Shown: in pieces, positions 49,697 through 62,300 of the stretch
How positions within the stretch are numbered: position 1 is the first letter of the stretch
Layout of the letters: each line of letters opens with the position of its first letter
From: Erythrophleum ivorense
Taxonomy: Eukaryota > Streptophyta > Magnoliopsida > Fabales > Fabaceae
Direction of reading: 5' to 3'
Assembly (NCBI GenBank): GCA_026724425.1
Contig: JAIUCV010000004.1
Coordinates: 2,118,001 to 2,182,000, forward strand
DNA length: 64,000 bases
Made by a program: the position numbers and the translations under genes
The notes under the pieces: generated by a model
Database searches by the model: none
The model's input: the letters and a program-made list of their open reading frames with translations, nothing else
Told to the model about the DNA's origin: nothing

Positions 49697-52600
49697 ATGC
49701 CTACCACCTCCTCCACCACCCGCATCTCTTCGGATCTCATCCTCAACCGCCTGGCCTCCACTGATCCCGAAATCAAGCTCAAAGCCATGAGAGAGGTCAA
49801 GAACCAGATCATCGGGAACCCAACCAAGAAGCTCTCCTACATCAAGCTCGGTGCAGTCCCCGCCGTCGCTGCTGTCCTCGCCGAAGCCAACGCCGATTCC
49901 GTTTGTGGCTCCAACCTCATTGTGCAGTCCGCCGCGGCACTCGGCTGCTTTGCCTTTGGTGTCGAGGTTGGCATCCGTGCTGTTCTTGACGCCGGTGCGT
50001 TCCCTCATTTGATCAGGCCCCTCTCTACTGCCGACGAGAAGGTGGATTCGATTAGTTAGAACGGTTTTTATTTTATAGATATTTTTTCCGATTAGTTTGC
50101 CACGAATTGGTCCGAAGGATGAAACTACAATTCTCAGAATTGGTAGGCTGATCACTAGGTTGTGGTCAGTGCTAATTGTCGTCCTATTAGTTCAAATATT
50201 TTGTTGATGCAGATTGCTCGATTTATTGTTTGTTGGGCTTTTGTCTTCTGGGGAATTTGAGTTGTTTATGATATTCCATTAGGCATGGGAAATCAAAGGA
50301 CTCCATCTATTGCGCATTCGTTCAACGGACATTTGAGTTTGATGAAGTCTGTGGACATAATATATCAATCTTAACGCTCTTATATTCCTTTCTCATCTAA
50401 ATGCCTTGTCTACCTTTAACCTTTACTCATTATATTTTGGTTCTAAATTCGGATAGAGGGATAGGAAACGAGTTTATCATTGTTTCTATATATTAAAGTA
50501 AGTTATTATGAAGTTAGAATTCCTATCTTATTATTTTAGTTGAGTTAGGAGTTATCTTATTTCTGGTAGTTTCATTGTCTAACTCTATTATTTCAGTAGT
50601 ATAAATAAAGGAGGGTTCAAGGGCTGAAGTCTCTGCTTTCTGTCCCTAAGTTTTGCATCATGTAAATATTTTACACTATACAACATTTGGATTCTGATTA
50701 CATTTCAAGGCTTCTTCTCTTGCTTTTTCTTCTAGTATGGATCTATAGTAGGTAGAGCACTAGAGCAAGATAAATCGATACTTATCTCTAATGCGCTATT
50801 ATGTTCTACTATGAATCCATTTCTATCCTTCATCCCCTTCTTCTTCCATCCATATTCATTCTGAATCCCATCTAATTTGCCTTTCTCCCCATCGTTTCAG
50901 GTTGTAGATGCCACTGCATGTTCTTTACGAATGATCTATCAATCAAAACTAGCTCCAAAGTATAATTTTTTCCAAGAGGATAACATGAAATTTCTTCTTT
51001 CCATTTTGAAAAGTGAGAATGAGAATCTTTCTGGACTTGGTGCAACCATTGTCATTCATTCTTGTGAGACAAGTGCAGAGCAAAATATATTATGCTATGC
51101 TGGTGCTTTGGAGAAACTTATTAGCCTTCTTGATGGTTCTTTAAGTCAGCGAGATGCCAGTTTAGAGTCTCTAGCTGCAATTCTTAAAAATAATTTAGAA
51201 GCTGTCTCTAAATTTGTTGACCTTCAAAATGGAAGAGCTTGAAGCTCTGTGGCAGAATTAACTAAAGACAGATATTCTCGGACAAGGTTGCTGGCCTGCT
51301 TGTGCTTGATTTGTGTAAAGAATTCTTCTTCTCACTATCTGCAAGACATAGGAATTAAAACCAAATTGGTACATATTTTGCTTGAGCTTCTTGATGATCC
51401 TGGTCAAGTTGGAGATGAAGCTTCTTTTGCTTTCTCAAGTTTAATTTCAGAGAAGGAAGATTTACAGAAACTAGCATTTGAGGCAAATGCCATAGATAAC
51501 TTCCATAATAGCTTGCAATATCATCCTTTACAACCCAAATGCCTTGAAGGGATATTTCTAGCCTTGGCTGATCTTTGCTCCAAATTGGAGTGCTGCAGGT
51601 CTAAGTTTCTTTCATTGCAGGTCTGTTTTTGTGTGGAGATTGTCTGTGGTGTACCTTCCTATTACTAAATCTCATATACTCATTGCTAGCGGCCAAATTA
51701 TTTTATATATTCGACTATTTTTGTGTGTGCAAAAATAACTTTGAGATGGAAATTATGAAGAAGAAACTCCAGTAATTTCGGTAGCAAGTCTTTGACCAAA
51801 AAAAGCAAAAAAGAAAAACTATAGCAAGAAATTATGTTTAGAGTTTGGGTTGTTAATTTCTTAAAATTCTTATAGCATCTTATGAGCAGATGTGCATAAG
51901 CATACATATTAGAGGATGAAAGGCTGCTGGCAACACACGAGATGATGTAATATGGTAATTAATAATGAGACAAGATATAAATTAGGAATTCTAAAGCTAA
52001 CATATATGGAAGTAGCCTACTATAGAATATTATTATAGTGTTATTTTTTCTTTTGTCATCTCCTTTTCCTGTGGCATCCTGCCATTTTCAGAGATGTGAA
52101 TGTGATCTCTCTCCAATTTGCAGCACACATGACTATCATCTCTCTTTCTCTTTCTGGCTAGTCTAGACCAATATGTTTGTGTGCAGCCTCATGCATGTCT
52201 GTGTCTTCGTGTTTTTAATTTCTAGAACAGTTGTAGTTTGACAATGAGTCACTAAGTTAAGGTGTTTCATGAATCCAATCTTGTGATTTTCAATTTTGTA
52301 GCAACGTTTAGGTTAAAAGTTTTAACTTCATAATGTCTTTGGAGGTTTGTATTTTTCCTTTCTGGTTTGTTTTATATGCAGTTTTATTCAACTGGCAACT
52401 TTTGCTCACTGTTGTAGCTTACACCTACATGTAGCTCTTGATAGTACCACCATTTGAAGTATTTAGCAGAAACAACCTCCTATGTTGGATCACTTTTATC
52501 GACCACTAAGCTGATCACCTTACAACTAAAGCTTGCATTGGACCTTCAACTGTCATAATTATCAGTATTTTGCACTCCCTAAACCAGATTGTTGAGATGG

Positions 52601-55600
52601 TCTTGGGTTATATTTAACCTTTTAAAGATGGCAATGACTAATGAATTTGATCATTTATGAATCTGTTAATGAACCTTTTCATACATTCCCAACTATGAGC
52701 ATGTTTGGATCTGATACAAAAATGTGTTTCTTCTTGATAGATAAACTAGAACCAATCCCCCCCCCCCTCTCATGGTGGCATGAAGTTGTTGTAATAAGGC
52801 TTGCACCAGTAAACTTGGGTGTATTTGGATACTAAATCCTCTTTCAATTTCTAATACGCTTATGTGATGACAGGTCTTGAATTTTGTAGTTGATGCCCTA
52901 ACTCATGATAATTCCAATGTACGTGCTGCAGCTTGTGTTTGCTTGAGAAGCGTCACTCGCTCAGTCAAGGTCTGCAACGTAAAACAACGGATGGCATTTG
53001 ATTTTTATTTTTTTGGGTGTAATGTATAGCTTAGGTCTAATACTCAGTTCTCATAAAATTTCATTCAGAATTTGAGTGCAGGCCTTTTTATGAATGAAAG
53101 GACTATCATTCCTTTGGTACGGCTTCTATCTGATCTTTCTATTTCTGTTCAGGTATGTCCTTATTCTATGTATGACATTCCTTTTACTCGAACTTACATT
53201 AAAATGAGTAGTTCATAGGTTTCATGCATCAACAGTTGTAGGAAGGAATCTGCCAAATTCACTAAAATGGAGAACCTAAATGTTAGAACCTAGAGATAAA
53301 GGTCAAAAGTTAATTTAATATGTAACTGTTGAGAAAGTATCAATTCTTCAAGGATAAGTCTTGCAAATTAAGTTAAGGGGGAGTGTTAAAGGATTATCTC
53401 ATGATATAATCCTAGTTATCTCTTAGTTTTATTTTGAAAATAGGAGAGTTATGTATTTTAAGATTGCTTAGACTTAACTTGTAAGACTTATCCTTGAACA
53501 ATGGATAAATGTCTCAACAATACTGAATTTATCAATTTTATCTGTTGCTTTGCATATATTGTTCTGATGATAATTCAGATTCTTTTTTCTTATCTGGTCC
53601 TGTTACTAAGTGTAGATGGTGCTCTAAGTAATGCAGAGAATACATGTTTAAATTGAATGATTGGTTGTCAAATTGTCTTCATCATTTGACAGATGATTAG
53701 GATGGTCTAACAGATAGCTTTTCCTAATTTGTGATTGATAGAATATATCAATAAGGACCACCATAGTTTCTATATTTTTTCTGATGGTATATGTATTTTT
53801 ATAGTGTTTTAATAATGTACCTTTGAAGTTTTCATGTTATTATGCACTATTTGGTGCCAGTCTGTGGTCCATTCACCGGCACAAACCTACCTATTTTTAC
53901 AATGTTCCAATGTAGGTTTGAAAATTTTGTTATTATTATACACTATTTAGTGCCTGTCTTTGGTCTATCAAAACCAATACATGCTCCTATTCATTCTTCT
54001 TTTCAATTCTGTCTATTATTAATTTGAAAGATTTAAATTTAAAGCTTGCTAACTTGGCACAGAAAGTATAGCGTTGAAAATGTCTTATTATTGATGCTAA
54101 GTAGGTAAAGCTGAATTTATTGTCACAATTAGATTCAACACTCAAAAGAAGGCTTGTGACTACAACAATAACAACAACAAGTTTTTTTTCATGCTGATTA
54201 TTTTTTATGTTTTAAGATTTAATATCTTCACACTGTCAAATACATGAAAAAAGGATGTGTTACAAGAAGAACTAGCATATAATTAAACAAACTAAAAAAT
54301 GTGAGCACTTTAATTATTATATCTTGTGTTAAATGAGGTTATAAGGAAAGGCCATAAATGTTATTCTATTGTTAATGATCATTAAAGTTTCTATAAGAAT
54401 TATACTTATTAACCATAAACACAAGATATTGCATCATTAATCTCAATAAAATTTAGTAGTGTTTGCCTTCTCCTGTGCTGTCTTCTAGGTTGCCGCCCTT
54501 GGTTCTATCAGCAATATAGTGGTTGACTTTACCCCTCATAAGTCAACATTTGTACAGTGCGGAGGCCTTAAAGAGCTCATCCAATTGACGAAGTCAATGG
54601 ATTTGTCTTTAAGGTTAAATGCTGTATGGGCCTTGAGGAACATGGTATTCCTTGCAGATAGGATGTGTAAGCAAAAAATTTTTGTGGAGTTGACAGCATC
54701 TTCAGTAGCTAGTCTTATCAATGGTAATGATCTTCATTGACATGTCAGATTTTTCCTGATCAAGGGGAGCCAACTGAAGAAGAATAAAATTGTCCTTGAT
54801 TGTGTCTACTCTGCAGATCCTGAGCCTTCTGTTCAAGAACAAGCTCTTGCCCTTGTTTGTAATTTTGTAGGTGGATGTATAGATTCCATTGAATATGCTT
54901 TTGCTGAAGATGGTATCATATTAGATGCTGTTGGAAGGCAGCTACTAAAAGCTTCAAAACTTGAAATTGGGATACAGGTTGGATATAAATTTTGAAACTA
55001 ACAATTGATATGCAGAGTGATAAGGCATACTTTCACATTCTAGTATTCTACTAGTATCTTTGTGCTGTAATTTGTCATTTATCATTCCTAAACATCAGTA
55101 ACTGGCAACATAATTTGTAGAAATAGCTGTATTAACTTGCACTGTTTGTGTCTTGTAAATGATTATCAACATTTGGAGCCCTGGTGGGATTGCTGTGGAT
55201 TTTTGCTTATTTTGAAATTGCTTTTGTAAAAAAAAAAAAAAAAAGAAAGAAGTTTTGTAAAAAGCAGTGTAAGAAAGAAGCAGTTTATGTTTGGCAAAAT
55301 TATTTGATAAGCTCTTTTATAAATACTATTGTTGTTTAGAAAATCTTTGGAAAAAAGTGCATTTTAATGCCAATTACTAAAAAGGGCATGCATATTTGAT
55401 GTTGCAATTAATGTTATTTGAACGGATAGATGATTTAAATATTCATTATGGTTAATTGTAATTAAGTTTCTATTTTTTAGTTAAAATATAGAAACTATAA
55501 TCACAATAAATATATAAAACATTTTAATCAAAATGAATAAATATAAGAAGAGGGAGAGGAAAATGGGTATAGAGAAAAGGGAGTGTGATAAGACCCTGAG

Positions 55601-58600
55601 AAGGCATGGGGAACTCACTCTTAAAAGCACATTATCAAGGGTGAAGAACTACTCTTCTTAAGTGCCACACTAAGCATCTCATATTACTCAATATGGGATT
55701 GCACCGGCCCCAAAGAGCCGACATCCTAGCAGTTGCATTATGCAACACTTCACTCCGCCTTCTCATCAATCAAAACTCTTTGCAAGTAGCTCTCTCCGTG
55801 CTGTCGGCCAACCAACTCTGATACCAAATGATAGGACCCAAAGAGGCATGGAGAACCTACTCTTAAAAGCACACTATTAAAGAGGAAGAACCACTCTCTT
55901 TAAAATACCACATCAAGGATCTCATGTTAGTCGATATGGGACTTAGGCATCTTATACTATCCAATCCCTATCACGGTGAAAATAATTAAAGAGGTTAGGT
56001 AAAAAATGTTAGGGCTAATTATGGTAATTAATGATTTTGATCAATGATATTTTTGTCCTTGAAAAGATAATATTTTGGCATCTGCTTCAAAGAAGCAGCT
56101 CGAATCTTCTTCTTTCTTCCTTTATCAAAAAAATGTTTCTGCTGTCACTCAAAAGTAACTTATTTTTTTATAAGCTGGGCCAAACACCTGAAGAAACCAA
56201 AATAAGTACTTGTTTGAAAAATAAGAAGCTTCTTTTGAAGAAGCTTGGCTAAACAGACTATTAGTTTTGTTGGCATGTTATGTCTGGAAAACTTCAATCT
56301 TTTGGCATTGAACCCCATTGTCTTCCTAGAGATTCTTACTTCATTCAATTAGCACTGTAATGGTTTTTTTTAAGTTAATACTCTGGTATTTGTGGACCTG
56401 TAGGTAGAAATTTAGTTGCTGAAAGTAAGTGAATATGGCTACTTCCAATGAAAAGAGATTTACAGCTTGGTGACCCATTAGAGCATCACTCTGCCTTGTG
56501 CTTTTAATTGAATAATATATGATTATGTTAGGATATCTTGTCCCCTTTTTTTCTTAACTACTTTCATCCTATTATTGAATTTTTTTTCCTAATAAAATAT
56601 ACATGATTATGTCAGGAATTCATGCTATTGTTCTGTCCAATCCAAGCATGGTTAATGTTGTATTAAATGCTTGCTGGAAGATGAATATGCACATTCAAAT
56701 TTCAATTGATGAATGAAGAAGCCCTTGATGTGCTACGGAGAGACAAAATAAGCCTAAGCAAAGATAATGTACATGTTTCTTGAGTGATGCTTTATTCTAA
56801 AGTTAAACAATGTGTTGGTCGTATCACGAGGAAAGATTTTAAGTACATTGCAATTTGAAAAATAATAAATATGCTTTGTCATGATTTATTGTTGTGATAG
56901 GTGAGTTTGAATGTTAAAATAATAACTATATGATGCTTTTCTATCTTAGTATGAAATTAGTTGCTATATCTGCAAAGAAATTTCTGAATTTAGCCTGCAC
57001 AAAGAATTCTGCTAGTTTCACTTAGGGCACTTGCTCTCTATAATAGAACATGGAATTTATGTTTGCATGAATCTCAAATGGTATAATTATTAGTTAAAAG
57101 AGACATCATTCCCATAAATATCTCTAGTTTATACACTGTAGAATTCATCAACTCCTTTGTACATATATCGATTATGAAGCTTATATACTTAAGTAACTCA
57201 AGGAACGTGGTGCTTTTTTTTAAAATTTTTTTTCTTTAATTTTTGGGTATCTTCCTTATGTGGAATAGCATTTGTTTGTTTTTACATTTGGGGCCACATG
57301 GAGAATTTGCTTGTGAAAGCATCATGCCTTTCTGGGCATTGCATATAATAATCAAAAGGTGTTTAGGCATATTTTGCATTTAAAGATGCAGTGTAACATG
57401 CTTAATTTCTTGTAGAGTGATGGAACAGTGTATGCAGCAAATAAGGAAGCTTTGGAGAAAGCGTTATTCATTTAATTTGTTTGAGTATGCTTACTAATTC
57501 TTTCATTTAACAAAACAAGCTACTTGAATGATATATGTAGTAGCCATTAATAATGGTAAAAAAATATTTTTTTTTTATTATAACTCTGTTGATAAATTAT
57601 GGTAAAATATAGATTCAAATGTGATCATGATCCATCATCATTAAAAACTTCCTCAAAGGAATACTTCAGGAAATTTAAAGGAAAGGATGAAAGATGTACA
57701 AAGTTTTTCTTCTTGCAAGTTGGCAGCTATGTTGCTATTAGAGGTGTTTATGGGTTTGGTTCAGTATGATGTTGAACCAAAACCAAACCGAACTGAACAA
57801 TTTGATTTTTAAAAGAAGGGGACCTATTTGGTTTTGTATATAGTCGGTTTGGTTTGGGTTGGTTTGATTTAGTTTAGTTCATACATACACTAAACTTTTT
57901 CATTTAAGCCTATATTCTCAAAATCTCTAAGCGTACATGTATCTTCTCTATATTTGTAAGACCTTAAATCATATGAAAATGTCTTAAAAGGTTCAGAACT
58001 ATAATTTTATACTAAATAATCAATTTCAAATTCCTAGTCAAAAATTCAACAATATTAGCATTATCTTTAATGTTAATTGAAAAACAAAAATCTATATAGG
58101 ACTACCCAACCAAACCATTGGAAACCAACATAGTGTTCAAAACAAATTTGGACCTTTTTATTTCAGTTTTTGATCAGGTTGGTTTGGTTTGAGTTGGTTT
58201 GATTTGTTTGGTTTGGTTTTGAACACCCCTAGTTGCTATTTTGATTTTTGAGCTAATTATTTGGTTTCTTTCATTCCAATGTAGGGGATGTATGTACTCA
58301 GCAATATTGCAAGTGAGTTTCATAAGGAAGCCATGATGCAGCAACTCTTTCCACAACCAGAGAGCGAATGTTACTCTTTCTTCAACCAGTTTTTGCAGAG
58401 TAATGACAGCCACTTACGCACAGCTGCTGTTTGGGTCATAGTAAATCTCAGCTTTCCATCAAGTCTGGGTGCATTTGATCGGATGGTAAAACTGGACAAG
58501 TTTGGCATAATTTCTCAAATAAAAAAGATGACCAATGATTCTTGCATGGATGTGAAGGTCCTTTTTTATCTTTATTCCAAATTGGTTTATTTAATTGTTA

Positions 58601-58698
58601 CACAATTGTTTTTCAATGGTTTTATAAATTTTCTTCTGTTGATGCAGTTTCGAGCAAAACTTGCTCTGTGGCAGACTATTACTTTTGGTGATAGCTAA
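49697..58698 (+). CDS. ARMC8: ARMC8 (GID5-like) armadillo-repeat protein, 8 exons, one in-frame stop
   Basis: Join (plus): 49697-50041, 50901-51620, 52874-52969, 53069-53152, 54489-54723, 54817-54977, 58285-58557, 58648-58698, giving 654 codons with every junction GT-AG and in phase. ARMC8/Gid5 is the scaffold and substrate-receptor adaptor of the GID/CTLH ubiquitin ligase. The N-terminus (LASTDPEIKLKAMREVKNQI, IGNPTKKLSYIKLGAVPAV) and C-terminus (MYVLSNIASEFHKEAMMQQL, AKLALWQ) match human ARMC8 motifs as I recall them, and the length is close to its 673 aa. Armadillo repeats run throughout, for example LRLNAVWALRNMVF and VRAAACVCLRSVTRS. Codon 229 is TGA (51240-51242), in GRA-stop-SSVAEL, where homologs have Leu; everything after it remains open and conserved. 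The start has a good context (ACCATGC). Either this allele or copy is disrupted, or the base is an assembly error. Confidence 0.88.
50490..50750 (+). repeat. Possible solo LTR fragment in ARMC8 intron 1
   Basis: The stretch has a TATAAATAAAGGAGGG promoter-like block followed by a T/C-rich leader, as seen in plant Copia or TRIM LTRs. No paired copy or target duplication was found. Confidence 0.25.
53376..53520 (+). repeat. LTR-retrotransposon fragment in ARMC8 intron 4
   Basis: A polypurine-tract-like AAGGGGGAGTG precedes TTAAAGGATTATCTC, the layout of a Copia 3' LTR junction. The rest is not recognisable. Confidence 0.3.
55586..55973 (-). mobile_element. TRIM-like miniature LTR retrotransposon in ARMC8 intron 6
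   Basis: Two related direct repeats start at 55586 (TGATAAGACCC) and 55829 (TGATAGGACCC), sharing AGGCATGG and CTCTTAAAAGCACA(T/C)TAT. The second ends CCCTATCA at 55973. A primer-binding site complementary to Met tRNA, read on the minus strand as TGGTATCAGAG (55816-55826), lies 2 bp from the second repeat. The element is about 390 bp with no coding room. Possible duplications GAGTG and CGGTG match only partly. Confidence 0.55.
57739..58231. mobile_element. 493-bp hAT MITE just before ARMC8 exon 7
   Basis: An exact 8-bp duplication GTTGCTAT flanks it (57731-57738, 58232-58239). Ends TAGAGGTGTTTATGG and, from the right, TAGGGGTGTTCAAAA are inverted repeats, with GGTTTGGTTTG-rich subterminal regions. 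Its right edge is 53 bp from the exon 7 boundary. Confidence 0.85.
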
Positions 58699-59330
58699 AT
58701 GTAAACAAACCCCCTACATTCCAAGCCCTTGGACTGCACGCAAAGAAGAGAAATATTGATCAAATCTGTTTTCTCTTGTATTTACACCTTGTATGTATGG
58801 TAATCCAACTTCCGCATCAGCTAAGTTCCTTTTTGGGTATTCTACTTTTATGAGGGTCACAAATGAACATTTTTTCTATACTCGTGACAGAACTAAAATT
58901 GTTCATAGTTACTTGATTGTTTCTAGCAGTTCAATCTTTAGGTAAATATGATGTAGAATCTGTCGTAAAGTTATTTTTAGTTCAATCATTCAATGTTGCA
59001 ATCCTTCCCAAGCAAATTTTAAGATATGAGCTGATGATTCTGCTTCTAGTCTCTCAGATTTTTAGTTTATTCTTTTCGTCTTAATTATTATTTATTTTCA
59101 TATCAACATTTCCTTTAATCTTGTTTTGTTTGCCAGGATAGTTCCTGCTACTGGATATTAGTAGCATTTTCCGTGGAAGTCAAGATAGTACTGCTGTTTT
59201 AATACGTCCAATTGTTGAGTGCTTTTTTATGTTTGTCCTTGCAGATGCTACAAATTGCTTCAATTGTTTTGAACCAATCGGAGCAGTGCAAAAGCTTTTC
59301 AATTCTGCAAGCACTCCTGACCAGGTTACA
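58699..59330 (+). other. ARMC8 3' region with possible extra exons
   Basis: Contains the 3' UTR. Blocks at about 59138-59190 (after TTTGCCAG) and 59245-59324 (after CTTGCAG, ending CCAG before GTTACA) look like exons but do not extend the ARMC8 frame; they may be alternative 3' exons or a noncoding transcript. Confidence 0.3.
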
Positions 59331-62300
59331 TCAATCTCATTTACATACATTCTGGATATAACATCGCGTGTCCGATGATCATAGTAGATTTACATGCTTA
59401 GGGCTTTACCATGAGTGGTAAATGTCAAAGTTAGAACTTGGTTTCAGCGTCATTCTGATACATTTAGAAATAGTTAAATTGTCTATAATAAGCAACATGT
59501 TAAAGGATAGTGATTGAGGCAGTTTCTGACGTTCGTGCAAGCTGTGTAAGCTTCTCTTTTCTAGTTTGCCCACTTATTTATCTTCAGGAATGCTTCAGCC
59601 TCCTAGGGGAAGTTATGAAATTTCACTTCCCATTGTTCATATGTATCCTTAAAAGTTAAAACAGACCGCCTTGATGAGTCATTTAGCATTTTGGCTACAT
59701 ATGGTCCAAAGTGGCTGATATGAGGTTTTAGACAAGTTGTTTATCCTATGCTGTTATTACATACTAGGCCTCTTATTTAGTGGAACTTGTGCGAAAGAAT
59801 CTGTTCTGAATTGAAATGGCTAAGAATGATATCTGAGGCGTATTGCCTCTTTATAGATGTCTTTCAAGTGTTATTCTTTGTGCACTTTTTTTGTTATAAT
59901 TCTCGTAAGGGTATTGTTGATTTTTCTTGTAGTTGTTCAGAGGTTGTGCTATGGAGGTTTGGTGTCTCGTGTTCTTAGTTAGCCTTTTATGTTCCTCATT
60001 TGTTAGAGCTTTTGTATCTTCAGGTCCTTGTGCTGTTAATATAATAAAATGCAATATTTTGCTGAAAAAAAAAAAGGAGGAATATTAAGAGTGATTGAAT
60101 AAGCATTTTGGCTTAGAGTAATTTATAGGCAAGCCTGAGAGGTTTCTGCATATGAAAATTTTTTGTAAATACCAACCTGAGCTTCAAGTTTAGTCCATGC
60201 ATCATATCTGGAATTATTGAAATGTTGCATGATTGCTTCTTCCCCCACGAATGGAGTATCGTAATTCAAAATTCTGTAAATCTAATTGGTACTGTAAAGG
60301 TTAGAAGCATGAATATATTCGTCACATACCGTAGCTCCTCAATATTAGACCAAGTCCTGTTTTTCTTCAACTTGTAATGAATGCTAGCTAAGATTTCCTT
60401 CTTTTATTTACAAAATAATATGTTTTTCTAATCATTCTAAACTTAAATCTTATTATTTTATATATACATTTGTAAAATTCTGATTAATTAATAATTTTCT
60501 AAATTTTCCTAGTTATACTAAAATATATCTAAACATTTTCTATTTCTAATATAATTCTGACTTAATTCAGCATGTTGAGTTTAAATAATTATCTTGACTT
60601 ATGCTATGAGTAAGGCTCATGTATGCATTTTATAGCTTATAATTTAGTGTATATAAATCTTATCCGAGGCAAATTTCGATTCTAAATAGTAAATAGTCAC
60701 TTGACTGAAGTTTATCCCCGTGTATCACGTATAAAGAAAAATCCAGTACCCAATATCCGTACATCGCAACCCAAGGAGCACGGGTTCAATTCTTAAAGAG
60801 GATAAGCTCGATGTAATCACCCTTAAAAAATTACTTTGAGTAAACAAGATTTTAATACCATAGACATTTGTTGCGCCCAACTCCAAAACAAGTTGTTGCA
60901 TATGCCTAAATTTTATTTTTCTTAAAAAAAATACTCATTTAAGCTAAAATCCCTTTTATAATCTGCTTTCTTGCGGCAAGAATCAGGCTTTAAGTTAGTG
61001 GACTAGTATGTTGGAAAATAGCTATTCGTGTTCTTCTCTTTATATATATTTGAAATAATAATAAAGAAAATATCAAACGACTAAACTATTTCGATTATTA
61101 ATTTTAATAATGACTTAATCATATAAAATACTTTGATGGTCATTTGCTTAATAATTAATGTATTTATGTATCAGTTCATGAAATATAAGAAAGGGAAAGT
61201 ATACTGAAAATATATTTGTTATATATATTAAATATAATTGAAAGGCGTTGTGGATTGATCTTCCAATAATTATTTAATATGTATATTATATTATATTATG
61301 TTAGGAAATATGAGATTGCAATGGGCTCATTAAGATGAAGAAGACATATTATAAAATTATAAAATGATGGAATAACAAAATTACAACAAACGGCTTTGAA
61401 TTACATGTATGATTCATTATCCTTAAAATGATATTTGCAAATCACTTTTGAGAATAATCTAAAATATATTAAAAGATTACATTCAACAATTATGAAGTAT
61501 TCTCTTTAAAATTACCTGTAAAGGGTTTAGTGTATTAGGAGATTATGAATAAAAGAAATAGAACCGGTTTGATTTCTTATTTTTAAAATAATTTTTTGTT
61601 TTTAAGAACAAAAAAATAAAAAAAAATTGCTTGATAATGTATTTTTAATAAAATATTTTGTAAAACATAAAAATAGAATTGTGTTTTCTAAAATAAAAAA
61701 ATTAGAATATTTTTTAGATGTTTTGTTATATTTTATTCTACAAAATTAAAGAAAAGCCAAAAAACAATGATTTTTAATAATAATAATTCAAATAGATTTT
61801 TTAATTTTTTTGTTTTCAAAATTTATTCTAGAAAATATTTGTTTTAAAAACATTAAAACCAAAATAAAATCAAATAATTTTCTGTATATCTTTATTTTTT
61901 GGTGAATTTTTTCTCTATTATTTATTCAAGTATTTAGAAGTCTCTTTTATAAACAAAATTTAAATAGACATGTCTTTTTCTTACAAACTTAATTTAAAAT
62001 TCAAGTTTAAATTTCTATCATTTTTTATATGTTTTCAAAGAGTTTATGAGTTTTTATTATTATTTAAATAATATAATCCAAAAATCAATAATCACTTTCA
62101 CTGTCATAACTTTTAAAAACAATTATATTTCTAACCAATTGCCTAGTATTTTCTTTTTAGACGCCTAATTGTTTCGAGTTGTCATTAGTCAACTAATGAA
62201 AAACTATCAATTGATTGATGGCTTTCCATCAAATGGCTAATATCTTTCAGAGGTATCCTTCTTTCTTACAAAGGTGAAGCAGTTGAATGATTATTGTCGA

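Noticed and set aside
49460..50155. 231-codon minus-strand open frame over ARMC8 exon 1
   Set aside because: Antisense to a confirmed exon with GC-rich codons; it crosses the exon border and has no domain.
51240..51242. Selenocysteine or programmed readthrough at the ARMC8 TGA
   Set aside because: Land plants lack selenocysteine insertion and no readthrough context is evident; a mutation or base error is simpler.
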